Positions 1 to 9,600 are shown, counted from the first letter of the stretch. The stretch is 64,000 nucleotides of DNA from Leptolyngbya sp. Cla-17 (GCF_016807185.1 NZ_JAEVYN010000001.1:1362781-1426780), one strand, 5' to 3'. Made by a program: numbers and translations. Notes: generated from the letters alone by a model not told the origin.

Positions 1-914
1 CGCAGCCGGATAAACGGCGAGGGCGTGGAAATCAGCTAATACCGTCGCCTGTAAAAACATTGGTACAGGCTATCTTGCCAGTTTGGCAGCCTCGCAGCGT
101 CAAGAAGGAGCTTGAAACGCTAGAAAAGCTGCGGTTGGCAGAAGCGGATGTGTTTGTGGTAGTTGCCTACGGACAAATTTTGTCTCAAGCCATTCTGGAT
201 ATGCCGCGCTTGGGCTGTGTCAATGCCCATGGCTCGATTTTGCCAAAATATCGCGGGGCTGCGCCGATTCAATGGAGCATTTACCACGGAGAAGCAGAAA
301 CAGGCATTACTACTATGCTGATGGATGCTGGAATGGATACGGGTGCGATGCTAACTATGGGTCGAATTGCGATCGCTCCCTTAACAAATGCACAGGATCT
401 CGCCGCCCAACTATCGCTCATGTCTGCCGATCTGCTGGTTGAAACCCTGTTGCAACTCAACCAGGGTACTGCCCAGCCCATCCCTCAAGATCATGCCCAA
501 GCGACTTATGCACCACTGATCAAAAAGGAAGACTATGAACTGGACTGGTCAAAATCTGCGATCGCCCTCCATAACCAGGTGCGCGGTTTTTTTCCAAGTT
601 GCAGTACGATCTTTCGGGGCGAAACGCTGAAGGTGATGGCCACGATCCCCCTAGATCCTGCCTACTTGAATGAATTGCCCTCTGATGTTCAAATCGGATT
701 GAAAGGGCATTTTGATGCGCTCAACGCTAACAGTGAACCCGGAACCATTGCGGCGATCGCGAAAGGGTTGGGCGCGATTGTCCAAACTGGTAACGGACAG
801 ATTCTACTAAAAGAAATCCAGCTTTCTGGCAAGCGCCCCCAGTCAGGTGCAGATTTTGCCAATGGAACACGGCTGGCGATCGGAGAAAAAGTAGGAAAGC
901 CAAACGAAGAGTGA
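1..914 (+). CDS. fmt: methionyl-tRNA formyltransferase, 5' end outside window
   Basis: Transfers a formyl group from 10-formyl-tetrahydrofolate to initiator Met-tRNA in the cytoplasm. The reading frame is open from base 3 and begins mid-protein with [18 protein letters not shown], the conserved N-terminal substrate loop of Fmt, so the start codon lies left of the window; the TTG at 60 is internal. Visible motifs are AYGQILS, the formyl-folate site [15 protein letters not shown] and the catalytic-Asp region [10 protein letters not shown], followed by the C-terminal tRNA-binding domain. About 20-30 N-terminal residues (the Rossmann start) appear to be missing. No other gene on this strand is close enough downstream to suggest an operon. 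Identification is secure from the motifs and their order. Confidence 0.96.
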   Translation, partial: QPDKRRGRGNQLIPSPVKTLVQAILPVWQPRSVKKELETLEKLRLAEADVFVVVAYGQILSQAILDMPRLGCVNAHGSILPKYRGAAPIQWSIYHGEAETGITTMLMDAGMDTGAMLTMGRIAIAPLTNAQDLAAQLSLMSADLLVETLLQLNQGTAQPIPQDHAQATYAPLIKKEDYELDWSKSAIALHNQVRGFFPSCSTIFRGETLKVMATIPLDPAYLNELPSDVQIGLKGHFDALNANSEPGTIAAIAKGLGAIVQTGNGQILLKEIQLSGKRPQSGADFANGTRLAIGEKVGKPNEE

Positions 915-1345
915 TGAAGGGCAGATTTCAAGCTTTGGTTTTAACTTTCTTATATCGTCCGATATGTGGCATCGTCTCTTGATCCCCGACATTTACCCTG
1001 ACCCCTAAATTTGCCGATTGAATTGCGATCCCCTGGATTGTGCTATACCTATTAAAGTTTTGTTGCGCTTTTTTAAGCAAAACCTTGTGTTGGCTATTCT
1101 TTCTCAAGGGTGTGTTTATGAGTGTGGGCGATCGCGGTTTTAAGATGTCCATTGCTCGTTTTATTGACGCACCTCAAAGTCGATCCATGTACTGCTGCTG
1201 GCTATGATTTCGTAGCTAGTTTTTTTTGTCCAAATGGGAACATCACGCTTTTTTGGGTTCTGTTAATGCGCTGTTCTTTGTATTGCAAGCCCCATTTCAT
1301 CTCTTCTTTGTCCAGGTTTCACTCGTGAGGAGAAAGTATCTATCT
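915..1345. other. intergenic gap upstream of desA
   Basis: This 431-bp stretch holds no convincing gene. Short frames on both strands lack family features and a ribosome site. It is AT-rich with poly-T runs and one HIP1 site, and it must carry the desaturase promoter and leader. A weak inverted match (GTTTTG / CAAAAC) occurs around 1058-1085. I see no clear -35/-10 pair. Confidence 0.5.
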
Positions 1346-2386
1346 ATGATTGCTTCACCCATTAGCCAAATTTCCCCGGAGACTGTTCAAGCTCAACCTG
1401 ATTTGCGCTTGAAAGATATTTTGAAGACCTTACCCAAGGCTTGTTTTCAAAAAAATAGGCAAAAAGCCTGGATGTCTGTTTTCATCAACGTTGGTATGGT
1501 GGCTTTGGGCTATGCCAGCATTGCGATCGCACCCTGGTTTCTCCTACCGATCGCCTGGATTTTTACTGGAACTGCGCTGACTGGCTTTTTTGTGCTGGGT
1601 CACGATTGCGGACATCGCTCCTTTGCTAAGCGCCAATGGCTCAACGATTTGCTTGGGCACATTATGTTCTTGCCGTTGATTTATCCCTTCCACTGCTGGC
1701 GTATTTTGCACAACAAACACCATGCCCATACCAACAAAATGGACGTGGACAATGCGTGGCAACCTGCCCGACCCGAAGATTACGACAACTATCCTTCTAT
1801 CTGGCTGCGAGGCTATCAGGTCATGCGGGGTCGGATGTGGTGGCTAGCGTCTATTGTTCACTGGGCTGGCTTACACTTCGATCGCTCCCAATTTGAACCC
1901 AAGGATCGCCAAAAAGCGACCTTTTCTATGCTGGTTGTGATCGGGTTTGCTGCGATCGCCTTTCCTTTGTTAATCGCAACAACAGGACTTTGGGGCTTCG
2001 TCAAATTCTGGTTACTTCCCTGGTTGGTCTACCATTTTTGGATGAGTACCTTCACTTTAGTTCACCACACGACTCCAGATATTGCTTTCCAAGAGCCAAC
2101 TGAATGGAACGCCGTCCAAGCTCAATTGGCTGGCACCGTTCATTGTGAATATCCCGCCTGGATTGAGTTTCTCTGTCATCACATTAACGTCCATATTCCG
2201 CACCATTTGTCTACGGCCATTCCCTCCTACAACTTGCGAATGGCACACGAGAGCCTCAAGCAAAACTGGGGTGGCTATCTGCATGAAAGCCGTTTCTCTT
2301 GGCAGTTGATGAAAGAAATTACTGACCACTGCCACATTTACGATGAGAAGGACGGGTATATCTCCTTCCGAAACTATCATCGATAG
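1346..2386 (+). CDS. desA: acyl-lipid delta-12 desaturase (DesA-type)
   Basis: Membrane di-iron desaturase that introduces the delta-12 double bond into oleoyl chains of thylakoid and plasma membrane glycerolipids; known cyanobacterial homologues are cold-induced. The 346-residue product is close to the family's usual ~350. The three histidine boxes are present: HDCGH at 86-90, HNKHH at 122-126 and HIPHH at 283-287, with hydrophobic membrane spans between them. The strings [20 protein letters not shown] and [18 protein letters not shown] match cyanobacterial DesA closely. The ATG at 1346 is preferred over the longer frame from 1226 because GAGGAG lies about 14 bases upstream and family homology starts soon after. 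It is apparently monocistronic. Confidence 0.93.
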   Translation: MIASPISQISPETVQAQPDLRLKDILKTLPKACFQKNRQKAWMSVFINVGMVALGYASIAIAPWFLLPIAWIFTGTALTGFFVLGHDCGHRSFAKRQWLNDLLGHIMFLPLIYPFHCWRILHNKHHAHTNKMDVDNAWQPARPEDYDNYPSIWLRGYQVMRGRMWWLASIVHWAGLHFDRSQFEPKDRQKATFSMLVVIGFAAIAFPLLIATTGLWGFVKFWLLPWLVYHFWMSTFTLVHHTTPDIAFQEPTEWNAVQAQLAGTVHCEYPAWIEFLCHHINVHIPHHLSTAIPSYNLRMAHESLKQNWGGYLHESRFSWQLMKEITDHCHIYDEKDGYISFRNYHR

Positions 2387-2574
2387 ACTGAATGCGGGGT
2401 GTGGGGTGAGAAGTAATCAGCTTGGAGTGCGAGGCTTTGAGTTCCGAATTCTGAGTTTCTTCTGTCCCCTAACTCCACACTCCCAACTCCTTACTCAAAA
2501 CATTAGTGCGCCACAATCAAGAAACGCGGCTATCCTTGGTCTAGTTTGAACTGAACGAAGGGGGGTTGCCAGCG
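2387..2574. repeat. C/T-rich intergenic repeat tract
   Basis: The spacer contains GGGGTGTGGGGTGAG followed by a pyrimidine-rich stretch at about 2462-2496 built from CCCTAACTCC / CACTCCCAACTCC / TTACTC units. Similar tracts occur at 7331-7381 (opposite orientation), near 20028-20052, and inside ftsY at about 11992-12052. This is a dispersed low-complexity cyanobacterial intergenic repeat, not a gene. Confidence 0.55.
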
Positions 2575-3294
2575 ATGAAACGGCAATTGTGGCTTGGCAT
2601 TCTGGGTATTGTCACTTTATCAATCGGGTGCTCTGGTGAGTCGGGCGAAAAACAAGCTCAATCTGGAGCGATTCAAACGCCACCAACAGCACAAAATTTT
2701 TCAACGCCGCTGACCAACTCGTCAGCCAAACCGATCGCGCGCCCTGTGCCGGGATTGTTGCAGCCCACCAATGCAGCAACTCGAATTCCTAGCATTGTGA
2801 CGGGTCGCCGGGACCCTTTTGCAGTTGTGCCTGGTTCAGACCTGCCCATTGTCATCTCTTCCCGTTCCATTCCATCTAGGGTGGCAGTGTCGCCTTTGCC
2901 TCGTAGCGTAAGCAAGTTGCCAACGCAGGCAGTGCCCTCAAAGGCAAGTGTACCATCTCTCTCCTTGCCTCCGATCGCTGTAGGTTCTTATCCCAATTTG
3001 CCTAATCTTGCACCATTGCCACCAGGAAATTTGCCACCTATTAGAATTCCGGTTGCACCTCCTTCACCAACTTCGGTTGCTGATGCGATCGCGGTAAACG
3101 GTGTTGTGCAAGTGGGTGGAAAATGGACTGTGATAGTCAAAGAGCCTAGTGCTGGCTCTAGTCGCTATGTGGCTGTGGGAGAGTATTTAGAGAATGGTAG
3201 GGTGCTAGTGAAGAAAATTGTATCGGCAGGCAGTGCTGATCCGGTGGTGGTGTTACAGCAGAATGGAGTTGAGATCCGTAAGTCCTTAGGGTAG
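2575..3294 (+). CDS. PilP-like proline-rich lipoprotein
   Basis: Predicted exported lipoprotein of 239 residues. A hydrophobic signal ends in the lipobox LSIG-C with the lipidated Cys at residue 19. A long Pro/Ser/Ala-rich linker follows, then a C-terminal domain of about 70 residues with the pattern VNGVVQVGGKWTVIVKEP ... YVAVGEYLENGRVLVKKI. The RRDPF sequence at 78-82 plus this domain resemble PilP-type pilus-assembly lipoproteins, but the match is by pattern only. The ATG at 2575 is chosen over a TTG at 2566 because a purine-rich AAGGGGGG lies just upstream and it starts right at the signal peptide. No pilus genes are adjacent, so the role is an inference. Confidence 0.7.
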   Translation: MKRQLWLGILGIVTLSIGCSGESGEKQAQSGAIQTPPTAQNFSTPLTNSSAKPIARPVPGLLQPTNAATRIPSIVTGRRDPFAVVPGSDLPIVISSRSIPSRVAVSPLPRSVSKLPTQAVPSKASVPSLSLPPIAVGSYPNLPNLAPLPPGNLPPIRIPVAPPSPTSVADAIAVNGVVQVGGKWTVIVKEPSAGSSRYVAVGEYLENGRVLVKKIVSAGSADPVVVLQQNGVEIRKSLG

Positions 3295-3361
3295 GTTGTA
3301 GGGGTGTGCAGCACAGCGTTGAGTGAATTTACTGCAACGACACCCACGAGGCATCATCACA

Positions 3362-3886
3362 ATGCAATCTGATAGCCCCTCTAAAGACTTGAAAGCGCCT
3401 CTAAGTATGAATGCCGAACGCCGTATCTTAGAAATGAACGGCAGCTACATTTGTCCGGTTTGTCGCCATGAAGATCTTGAAGCGATCGTGCTGATGGATG
3501 CCTACTCTTGTCACTTTTGTCGCCACATTTTTACGGCAAATCTATCCGAACAAACTGTTCGAGTTGAAGATAGCTCTCAACCTGCCACTTGGCGCTGGAT
3601 AGGCACCAAATGGCAAGCGATGAACAAGGCAGATGTAGATTTGACGATCACTGTCTGGTTCGTGGGCGCTGTGATTAGCATCTTGCCGCCGACTCTCGTT
3701 TGGTTGTCTTCTCACACATTTCCACCCCTTGAAGGCAGTGGGTGGTATTGGTTTCCCGCAGTTTGGATAGCGCTTTCGTTTTCCATTCACTTTTTGATGG
3801 TGGCATGGCTTTTAGTGGAACATTACCAACTGCCAGCTTACGTTTCTCTAAAAGTGCGGCTAGGAAACCTCTTTGGCATCCGATAA
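3362..3886 (+). CDS. zinc-ribbon membrane protein, hypothetical
   Basis: 174-residue protein of unknown function. Four cysteines in two CxxC pairs (C31/C34 and C50/C53, CPVC and CHFC) form a predicted zinc ribbon, followed by two strongly hydrophobic segments at about 97-120 and 133-158. The GTG at 3323 would add 13 residues; the ATG at 3362 is preferred. It lies 67 bp after the lipoprotein gene on the same strand, so co-transcription is possible. It ends convergently with the next minus-strand gene. I do not recognise a named family. Confidence 0.75.
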   Translation: MQSDSPSKDLKAPLSMNAERRILEMNGSYICPVCRHEDLEAIVLMDAYSCHFCRHIFTANLSEQTVRVEDSSQPATWRWIGTKWQAMNKADVDLTITVWFVGAVISILPPTLVWLSSHTFPPLEGSGWYWFPAVWIALSFSIHFLMVAWLLVEHYQLPAYVSLKVRLGNLFGIR

Positions 3887-3958
3887 GTAGAAATGGCGAT
3901 CGCGTATCTCCACAGGAGATAGGGCGAGTGAAAGCCTCTCCTACCCATTGCCCCGTGC

Positions 3959-6364
3959 TTATTCAAATTGTTGATGTTTAGTTGACCAGTGCAACAGTTT
4001 GTACTGTTTTGGGGAATCAACGATCAGAGTTGGTAAGGAGTTGCCTAAATCCGCGATCGCTCGATAATGCTGTCCTTTTTCTACAGAAAGTTCGCTATAC
4101 AGCAGTTTGCCAGAGCTAGAGAAGATCAAGGTTTTGGGCTGGGTCCATCCCGATTTGGGCGATCGCCCTGGGGATAAACTGAGTGTGTTTAAGTCATCGG
4201 GTTGGAGCGTCAAGATGACATCGGGTTGAGTACCGCCCGTCAGATTGGCAAGCTGGATAGTCCAATTGCTTGCAAGTGGTTCTATATCGTTCCAGGCTGA
4301 GATGGCGATCGTCTGCTGCAATTCTTGTGTCAATGCCGAAATTGCTTTTGCCGTCCATTTTGGTTGCTGCTGCATCCAGTCGCCCAAGGAAACTACATCG
4401 GGGCTGAGCCACTGTAGGGCTGATTCTGTGATGGCGAGCGTATGAGAAGGCGTGTTCCCTGCAACTAATGCAGTGTTGCCAGAGACGAGTAGTTGCAAGC
4501 GATCTCCTTGTAATCGGACTGCTTTAATGGTTGCCAACAGAGTTTGGGCTTCACCTTGGGATTGCCATTCCACAATTTGCACCGTCGGAGCGGCATCCAA
4601 CCCTAACCGATTCCATAGCGCGGTTGCTCCAGTTGGCAAGTTTGAAAATGCATTCGACTGCCAGCGATCGCCCGTGTGAAAGGCAGTGACAGTCATTTGA
4701 TACCAGGTTTGCTGATCGGCTTGCAGTGGCTCCTTGTTTGGGGGAAGTGACCAATCTGATGGGTTGAACTGGGCGAGGGGTTGAACGGTGCCGATAATTC
4801 GACTGGCATTGCTGTCGAGCAGATTATCTGTAAACGCAGGATCAAGGCGTTTTGTTAAAGCGGTGATTTGAGCAACTTCAGCAGTGGTTATTTTTGGCAG
4901 CTTTTTTAACCAGGCGATCGCGGCAGGTTGTCCTTTTTGCGCTGCTACCAATAACGCACCCCATGCGTTCACCTCAAGTTTGTTCGATCCGGTTTGTTCA
5001 AAGGCTTTGATCCGATTTTCTAATCTGCCTACATCTGCTTTTAGCACCTCTGCCGTTTCATGACTGGCAATAACAGACGATTGAAACACCTGCAACGCTC
5101 GCTCCCAGCGCCCATCGATCAAATTTGCCAACACCTGCTGACTGGGGCTTGCCCAAGAACTCTCTGCCTGAACTTGAGTAACCTGAGCGTGCCAGCGAAC
5201 CAGATCGAACTGGGCTTGCGCCACGCTAGACCAATCTTTGGTGGGCAATTTTCCTTTAAGCGATTCCAGCCATTTGAGACTGGTTGACCACAGCCCTGCT
5301 CGTGCCAGCAGTAGTGCAGAGCGATAAGTGGACTGGGGTAAGGCTGACTCAGCGAGCGAGATCGATTCTAGCTGAATAGGGCTAGGTAAAAAGTTGAGTG
5401 GCTTGATTTGATAAATCTCAAACTGTGGCTCCATGCCGATGGTGTGATTGATGATCAGTTCTGGGGTACTGCCACCAGTGACCTGTTTCCAGATTGGCTC
5501 CTCCCCCGTGGGACTTGTCCACTGCAACTTTTTGCTGAGGTGAAAACGGCCGGGGTTGTAGTGAATGATTTGCCCATAAGCAAGGGTTTCATTACCCCGA
5601 TCTCGTTTACCGCTGAGATTGAGCCAAACCCCTTGGGAGGATGACAATTCATATCGCGTCACGCTGGTCAAAGGCAACGCTCGACTGGAACCTTGATTAT
5701 CTGATTTGGCATTCACCAAGGGCGCGATCGCAAAGGATTCTTCGGGTCCTGCAATCGCGATCTGATCAACCAAAGAATATAGCGGTTCATTGGTTGCGCT
5801 TCCCGTCTCCGCTACTGTCTGATAAAGCCGCAATTCTACAATTTGGTCGCAATCAGTCTGACAATTAGGGCGCTGCTCCAACACAGGCAGCAGCAGATCG
5901 AATACAGTCGTTCTGTCATTCGCACTGACATTCTTACCCAGTTCCAGCAGTTCTCCAACGGTTTTTCCCTGGGTACGGAGTTCTGCTCGAATTGCATGGA
6001 TTGATTTGGAGGGTTGTTCCGTCCCTTTTGATGGCAACCATCCAGGAACCCATCGGCTCACCCAGCCCAACGATTGCGGGTTCACAATCAGTTGCAGCGC
6101 TAACCAGCCGCTACCCGCAATACCACTGGAAAGCAGCATCATGAGAGCGATCGCACCTATTATCCGCGCTCCTTTACCGCCCAACCTGAATCGCCGCGAA
6201 CTTCTTTTTGGCACAAGCGATCGCTGTTGTGTTGGTAGCGAACTTGATGGAACAGGCGATCGCACCAAGGGGCGTACTGGCAGTGTAGATTGGCGACGGC
6301 TCGCTCCAACCTTTGGGCGATTAGGCGGACGATTTGGCACGGAACTCGATGACCGACGGCTCAT
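3959..6364 (-). CDS. large single-pass membrane protein, hypothetical
   Basis: 801-residue protein of unknown function. A basic, Ser/Pro/Arg-rich N-terminal tail of about 65 residues is followed by one transmembrane segment at about 67-93 (IIGAIALMMLLSSGIAGSGW) and a large, probably periplasmic or lumenal, domain of about 700 residues. The latter is rich in Trp, Gln and Leu with several beta-rich stretches and ends in a beta-propeller-like pattern (SGKLLYSEL, LIVDSPKQYKLLHW). An upstream in-frame start at 6403 would add 13 residues; the ATG at 6364 is chosen because the basic tail MSRRSSSS is a more usual beginning. Single gene between convergent and divergent neighbours. Confidence 0.8.
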   Translation of the reverse strand: MSRRSSSSVPNRPPNRPKVGASRRQSTLPVRPLVRSPVPSSSLPTQQRSLVPKRSSRRFRLGGKGARIIGAIALMMLLSSGIAGSGWLALQLIVNPQSLGWVSRWVPGWLPSKGTEQPSKSIHAIRAELRTQGKTVGELLELGKNVSANDRTTVFDLLLPVLEQRPNCQTDCDQIVELRLYQTVAETGSATNEPLYSLVDQIAIAGPEESFAIAPLVNAKSDNQGSSRALPLTSVTRYELSSSQGVWLNLSGKRDRGNETLAYGQIIHYNPGRFHLSKKLQWTSPTGEEPIWKQVTGGSTPELIINHTIGMEPQFEIYQIKPLNFLPSPIQLESISLAESALPQSTYRSALLLARAGLWSTSLKWLESLKGKLPTKDWSSVAQAQFDLVRWHAQVTQVQAESSWASPSQQVLANLIDGRWERALQVFQSSVIASHETAEVLKADVGRLENRIKAFEQTGSNKLEVNAWGALLVAAQKGQPAAIAWLKKLPKITTAEVAQITALTKRLDPAFTDNLLDSNASRIIGTVQPLAQFNPSDWSLPPNKEPLQADQQTWYQMTVTAFHTGDRWQSNAFSNLPTGATALWNRLGLDAAPTVQIVEWQSQGEAQTLLATIKAVRLQGDRLQLLVSGNTALVAGNTPSHTLAITESALQWLSPDVVSLGDWMQQQPKWTAKAISALTQELQQTIAISAWNDIEPLASNWTIQLANLTGGTQPDVILTLQPDDLNTLSLSPGRSPKSGWTQPKTLIFSSSGKLLYSELSVEKGQHYRAIADLGNSLPTLIVDSPKQYKLLHWSTKHQQFE

Positions 6365-6626
6365 AGCATAGAGATAGGCGAATTCGCCCCAATGTAGCGG
6401 CAATGAGCCACGATGTCACGTACCCTCACAAAACGTTGGGCAAGCCGTTGGCAATTGACAGATGTAATCCTTTAGGAAGATGTCTAGAAAGCTCCAATCT
6501 GCTTACTTAAACTTCATCTGAAAGTATTGCTGTATATTTTTTCTGCAAATTAATAAAATGTCAGTTGCTATTCGCCTCAAACACTGAGCACCATTGGGAT
6601 TAGTTGTGGCGAACCTGAAAATCGAG

Positions 6627-6980
6627 ATGTTTACTCCTCAAGAATCTACAGAAACTTTAATAAAAAACATTGATGTGGAGATCGACAGTGCAGCGCGCTA
6701 CGCCATGAATCTACGGCAAACCATTGTTTTATTAGAAGATCTTCAAGCAAATTTTGCCCAGCCACTTCTGGTAGAACAACTCGCTGTTTTTAGACGTAAT
6801 CTTGCGATCGCCGAGAAACAAATCGTCGAGATGGAGATGAGGAAAAACACTCTTATAGAAAAATCAGAGCAAGCGAACAGCAACCAAAATTTGTCGCCAT
6901 CTGTCGCTTATCGGGTCAATAACTTTCCAGTCTTTTCTGCAAAAACTGACCCCACTGAGCTGCAAGAGGCGGCTCAGTAA
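6627..6980 (+). CDS. small coiled-coil hypothetical protein
   Basis: About 117 residues, mostly helical and charged, with heptad-like spacing (LLEDLQANF, EKQIVEMEMRKNTLIEK) suggesting a coiled coil. No catalytic motif or recognised family. The start is uncertain: ATG 6627, GTG 6606 and TTG 6594 are all in frame and none has a strong ribosome site. The last 65 bases overlap the 3' end of the convergent gene that ends at 6916, so one of the two reading frames may be shorter or non-functional. Confidence 0.6.
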   Translation: MFTPQESTETLIKNIDVEIDSAARYAMNLRQTIVLLEDLQANFAQPLLVEQLAVFRRNLAIAEKQIVEMEMRKNTLIEKSEQANSNQNLSPSVAYRVNNFPVFSAKTDPTELQEAAQ

Positions 6981-7329
6981 AGGGAATACGGATAAAATCT
7001 GCACTGTTGATATAAGAAAACTCTAATTCAGCGCGTCCTTTTGGCGGCGGATTTTCCCAATCGGCGGTTTTCCCATCTACCAACAGTTGAATCGACTGTA
7101 CCTGCTTTAGGGAAAACGTTTTCGTGTCCACAATGCCTTGAGACGTTGGCGTGCCCCAGGTTAATTCATCGCCCTGCTGCCCAATCACCGCATAAAGGTC
7201 ATACTTTGCCCGTTCAAACTGCTCTGCCCACAGCCGATACGCCTCTACCTTCTGATATTCCTTTCGACCAGCCCAAGCCAGCCCAAAAAACACTGCTAAT
7301 AACGATAACCAAAAAAGACCACGTTCCAT
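6916..7329 (-). CDS. membrane-anchored hypothetical protein
   Basis: 137 residues. The N-terminus is a signal anchor (GLFWLSLLAVFFGLAWA, about 4-20) followed by a soluble domain of about 115 residues with alternating beta-type segments (TKTFSLKQVQSIQLLVDG, RAELEFSYINSADFIRIPF), consistent with a small lumenal or periplasmic protein. Composition and codon use look genuinely coding. Convergent with, and overlapping by 65 bp, the small coiled-coil gene. Function unknown. Confidence 0.75.
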   Translation of the reverse strand: MERGLFWLSLLAVFFGLAWAGRKEYQKVEAYRLWAEQFERAKYDLYAVIGQQGDELTWGTPTSQGIVDTKTFSLKQVQSIQLLVDGKTADWENPPPKGRAELEFSYINSADFIRIPFTEPPLAAQWGQFLQKRLESY

Positions 7330-7597
7330 AAAGGAGTTAGGGGATAGGGAGTAGGAGATAGGGACGCAGTAGAGTGGGGAGTGCAGAATGCCAGAGATTT
7401 AAAGATACTTTATGAATGAACTGCTGTATTAACAGCCAAATGGTTGATTCTCTGATTTCTACAGTCTCATAAAATGCTCCTCGCCCTTCGCTCCTGCTGT
7501 AACGATCTGCTACTTTTGCTCTGCCACTTTTGTTTTGCTCTGCCACTTTTGATAGAGGTGAGCTAAGGTAGTAACCAGTCTTGACTGGGCGGATGGC
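7330..7597. repeat. spacer with C-rich repeat and a 19-bp tandem repeat
   Basis: At 7331-7381 lies the reverse-orientation copy of the GGAGTTAGGGGATAGGGAG-type low-complexity repeat also seen near 2470 and inside ftsY. At 7514-7532 and 7533-7551 the 19-mer TTTTGCTCTGCCACTTTTG is repeated exactly head to tail, with a partial degenerate third copy just before it. The spacer carries the promoters of both divergent genes but no clear box was identified. Confidence 0.75.
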
Positions 7598-9382
7598 ATG
7601 AAGAAGTTGCTGCTGGTAGTTTTGTTTCTAGTGGGATTAGGTTGGGCGCTAACCACCTTTCCAGGTTTAGCCGTTGAGGGGAACTATGAATCCATTATCT
7701 TGGACTTTCGGGAAGACGTAGGAGCGGCGCAAATTGAGAGCCAAATTGATGCGATCGCCAAAACCTACAGCGCTTCTCCTCGATACAACAGCGAGTTTTC
7801 TTTGGCAGACCATATCTTCACCATGCCCGGAGACAAAAAACTACTCGATACGCTCAGAAACTCAGATCTTCGCAAATATACAGAATTTATTGAGCCAGAC
7901 TATATTTACCGTACCTATGCGGTGCCCAATGACCCAGAGTATGGCAAACAGTGGAACCTACGCAGCATCAATGTAGAGCCTGCTTGGGATCAGACCAAAG
8001 GCAAGGGCATTACAGTTGCCGTGATTGATACGGGTGTGAGTCAAGTACCCGATTTATTAGACACCAATTTTGTTGGCGGCTATGACTTCGTTAACGATCG
8101 CACCAATGTCAGGGACGACAACGGGCATGGTACTCATGTCGCAGGCACCATCGCCCAGGCGACCAACAACAAGTTTGGTGTTGCTGGCATTGCCTATGAA
8201 GCCAATCTGATGCCGCTTAAGGTTTTAAGTGCAGAGGGCGGCGGCACAGTTGCCGATATTGCGGAGGCAATTCGCTTTGCAGCGGATCAAAAAGCCGATG
8301 TGATCAATATGAGCTTGGGTGGTGGCGGTGAAAGCCAGTTGATGAAAGAGGCGATCGACTATGCCCATAGCAAAGGGGTGGTGATTGTCGCTGCCGCTGG
8401 TAATGCCGGACGCAATGCCGCCGAATATCCCGCCCGTTACCCTCATGTCATTGGCGTTTCCGCCTTAGATTCGGCAGGTAGCAAAACCCCATATTCCAAC
8501 TATGGTGCTGGGATTGATGTTTCGGCTCCAGGTGGTTTGATCAATGGCGAAGATAAAACGGGCGGCATTTTGCAAAACACGCTCAATCCACAAACTGGAG
8601 AATCCGTATTTGAAGCCTTCCAGGGAACGAGCATGGCGGCTCCCCATGTGTCGGGCGTTGTGGCGTTGATTAAAGCCGCTGGCGTAACCAATCCCGATGA
8701 AATCGAAGAAGTTCTAAAACAGTCGGCGTTGTCCGTTCAAGACGACAACATGAACCACTTTGGCGCAGGCAAGCTGGATGCAGCGGCAGCCGTCAAGCTG
8801 GCAGCTCAAGGCAAGATTTCCTTCCAAGATTTCTTCCGCTGGCTACGAGATAATGGCTACCTCAATCCTCGCTTCTGGATCGATGGCGGCGTAATTGCTT
8901 TAGGTCCTAAACTGGCGATGGTGCTGGGTTCCTATCTGCTAGCGTGGATGCTCAAAATCTACTTTCCCTTTGTTTGGACATGGTCGCTGTCGTCCGGCTT
9001 GGTCATGGGTAGCACAGGTATCTTCTTTTTACGCGGTGTCTATCTGTTCGATGCGCCCCAGTGGCCGTTTCGCCTGATGGGTAGTTCGCTGTCAGAATTG
9101 GGTAGCGCGGTTCAAGCCAATGGCGTACTTAATCCATTCTTTGCCAGTATTTTAATTCCGCTGGGTTTAGTGTTGCTGCTTTTGGGGCACCGCACCTGGA
9201 AGGGGTTTGCGATTGGTAGCGCGATTGGCATGGCGGTGTTTCTGGCGATCGCAGCGGTGACTGCACCTTCGCTGATGTGGATAGGAGGTGGCATTCCGGC
9301 GCGATTGTTCTTGGGAGTGAATGCTGTTCTTTGTTTCGCGTTGGCACGGCTTGTTATTAAACCAGAAGGACGGATCGCATGA
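7598..9382 (+). CDS. subtilisin-family (S8) serine protease with C-terminal membrane domain
   Basis: 594-residue predicted exported endopeptidase. The signal peptide covers residues 1-26. A propeptide-like region follows to about 120, and the S8 catalytic domain to about 400 carries Asp144 (VIDTGVS), His177 (NGHGTHVAGT) and Ser345 (GTSMAAPHVSG); the oxyanion-region AAAGN is also present. After residue 410 comes a linker (FQDFFRWLRDNGYLNPRFW) and four to five hydrophobic segments, unusual for the family, suggesting the enzyme is anchored in the membrane with its catalytic domain outside the cytoplasm. The stop overlaps the start of the next gene (ATGA), indicating translational coupling. Likely a maturation or quality-control protease; the substrate is unknown. 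Confidence 0.9.
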   Translation: MKKLLLVVLFLVGLGWALTTFPGLAVEGNYESIILDFREDVGAAQIESQIDAIAKTYSASPRYNSEFSLADHIFTMPGDKKLLDTLRNSDLRKYTEFIEPDYIYRTYAVPNDPEYGKQWNLRSINVEPAWDQTKGKGITVAVIDTGVSQVPDLLDTNFVGGYDFVNDRTNVRDDNGHGTHVAGTIAQATNNKFGVAGIAYEANLMPLKVLSAEGGGTVADIAEAIRFAADQKADVINMSLGGGGESQLMKEAIDYAHSKGVVIVAAAGNAGRNAAEYPARYPHVIGVSALDSAGSKTPYSNYGAGIDVSAPGGLINGEDKTGGILQNTLNPQTGESVFEAFQGTSMAAPHVSGVVALIKAAGVTNPDEIEEVLKQSALSVQDDNMNHFGAGKLDAAAAVKLAAQGKISFQDFFRWLRDNGYLNPRFWIDGGVIALGPKLAMVLGSYLLAWMLKIYFPFVWTWSLSSGLVMGSTGIFFLRGVYLFDAPQWPFRLMGSSLSELGSAVQANGVLNPFFASILIPLGLVLLLLGHRTWKGFAIGSAIGMAVFLAIAAVTAPSLMWIGGGIPARLFLGVNAVLCFALARLVIKPEGRIA

Positions 9383-9600
9383 GTATTCAAGTTGAAGGAA
9401 CGATTGAGCGTAAAGGCTTTGGTATGGGCACTTGGGCATTGGTCAGCAGTAAGGAAACTTACGAATTGCACAAAGCGCCGGCTGACTTGCAAAAAGCTGG
9501 ATTAAAGGTCAAAGTATCAGGTCAAATCCGTGAGGATGTACTGACGATCGCCATGATTGGTCCAGTGCTGGAAGTCGATAGTTTTGAAGTGGTGAATTAA
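9379..9600 (+). CDS. small hypothetical protein coupled to S8 protease
   Basis: 73 residues, soluble, beta-rich with an OB-like alternation: VEGTIERKGFGMGTWALVSS, YELHKAP, LKVKVSGQIREDVLTIAMIGPVLEVDSFE. The ATG overlaps the protease stop codon by four bases, so the two are almost certainly translated from one message. No signal peptide, so it should stay in the cytoplasm unless carried by a partner. It resembles small conserved DUF5818-like proteins, but I cannot assign a function. Genuine coding is supported by the overlap and composition. Confidence 0.8.
   Translation: MSIQVEGTIERKGFGMGTWALVSSKETYELHKAPADLQKAGLKVKVSGQIREDVLTIAMIGPVLEVDSFEVVN

Noticed and set aside
928..1152. 74-codon minus-strand frame
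   Set aside because: No ribosome site, no recognisable domain and it overlaps the probable leader of desA; composition is not coding-like.
3323..3361. GTG start extending the zinc-ribbon protein by 13 residues
   Set aside because: The added residues look unrelated to the conserved part and the ATG at 3362 is a normal start.
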